A DNA stretch of 64,000 nt from Bathymodiolus brooksi (taxonomy: Eukaryota > Mollusca > Bivalvia > Mytilida > Modiolidae): positions 30,234,962 to 30,298,961 of the forward strand of contig OY804589.1 of NCBI GenBank assembly GCA_963680875.1, written 5' to 3'. A program made the translations under genes and the position numbers. Of the stretch, positions 63,785-64,000 are shown piece by piece; the first letter of the stretch is position 1, and each line of letters begins with the position of its first letter. The notes beneath the pieces are model-generated. The model was not told the DNA's origin. It was given only the letters and a program-made list of their open reading frames with translations, and did not search any database.

Positions 63785-64000
63785 CAGTGAAAAACACCTA
63801 TTGTCCTCCTATACATATCCTATAGACTGTCATTTGTAGGCATACGGAGGAAATCATACATACATGTACCAAATACAAAATGACTAATGGATAAAGTGAG
63901 TGAGTGATTGTTGTTTAGCGTCAACTCAGCAATTTGTCAGCTATATCGTGGTGAGAACAGTTGCTTTTAAATCAACTGATGATGAGATCTGTTTTGTGTT
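63785..64000 (-). mobile_element. Spacer C resumes; SINE, minus strand, cut by the window edge
   Basis: CACCTATTGTCCTCCTATAC, AGACTGTCATTTGTAGGCAT and ATGTACCAAATACAAAATGAC match 23,830-23,930. GTGAGTGAGTGATTGTTGTT then starts a minus-strand SINE that continues past 64,000, as at 23,932. Confidence 0.75.

Overview
The window looks like eukaryotic DNA: AT-rich, non-coding for most of its length, and packed with SINE-like elements, DNA transposons, reverse-transcriptase (RT) fragments and minisatellites. The dispersed repeats (tRNA-headed SINEs with a TCACTCACTC-type tail, a 'GCCGGAGTACCCGGAGAAAACC' family, and an RT family with a 3' end reading CCCTTTGGTATCTTCAAGCTC) and the RING-less B-box/NHL protein family resemble what I know from bivalve molluscs. 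A mytilid is plausible, but this rests on remembered family resemblance and not on a search.

The genes. Five copies of one gene family lie on the + strand: 3.65-5.35 kb, 16.99-18.65 kb, 19.21-20.90 kb, 36.39-38.08 kb and 54.73-56.42 kb. The family has two B-boxes, a coiled coil and an NHL-like beta-propeller, and is a TRIM-like protein without RING. Only the last copy is intact (564 codons). Copy 3 has a single +1 frameshift in an A7 run. Copies 1, 2 and 4 carry several stops, frameshifts or lost start codons. All five keep the same upstream block, which ends in a splice-acceptor-like TTTTCAG just before the start codon, so they arose by DNA duplication and not by retrotransposition. I see no other intact cellular gene.

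Layout. 1-16.6 kb: minisatellites, a Tc1-type transposase pseudogene, gene copy 1, two kinds of RT pseudogene (minus strand), SINEs, a hAT-like element and a TTAA-flanked MITE. 16.6-21.1 kb: gene copies 2 and 3 in direct tandem. 21.4-56.75 kb: a recent tandem duplication of a 17-18 kb unit (spacer plus gene), with copy 4 ending the first unit and copy 5 the second. Each spacer holds, in order, RT 3' fragments, 55-bp repeats, a conserved block with 34-bp repeats, a nested SINE, a small MITE, an RT C-terminal fragment, 162-bp repeats, a SINE, a long 50-bp minisatellite, an exon-like block and a SINE. 56.75-64 kb: a third, more diverged spacer that runs off the window; here the 34-bp repeat has grown to about 40 copies and two foldback elements have inserted.

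How it fits together. The region reads as a birth-and-death cluster of a TRIM-like gene that has spread by unequal exchange between repeats, with most copies decayed. The minisatellites act as landing sites: the 50-bp array of the first unit and the 34-bp array of the third spacer each received foldback or terminal-inverted-repeat elements that are absent from the sister arrays. I found no CRISPR, prokaryotic operon or other recognisable defence system; the most interesting structure is the duplication itself and its mosaic history.
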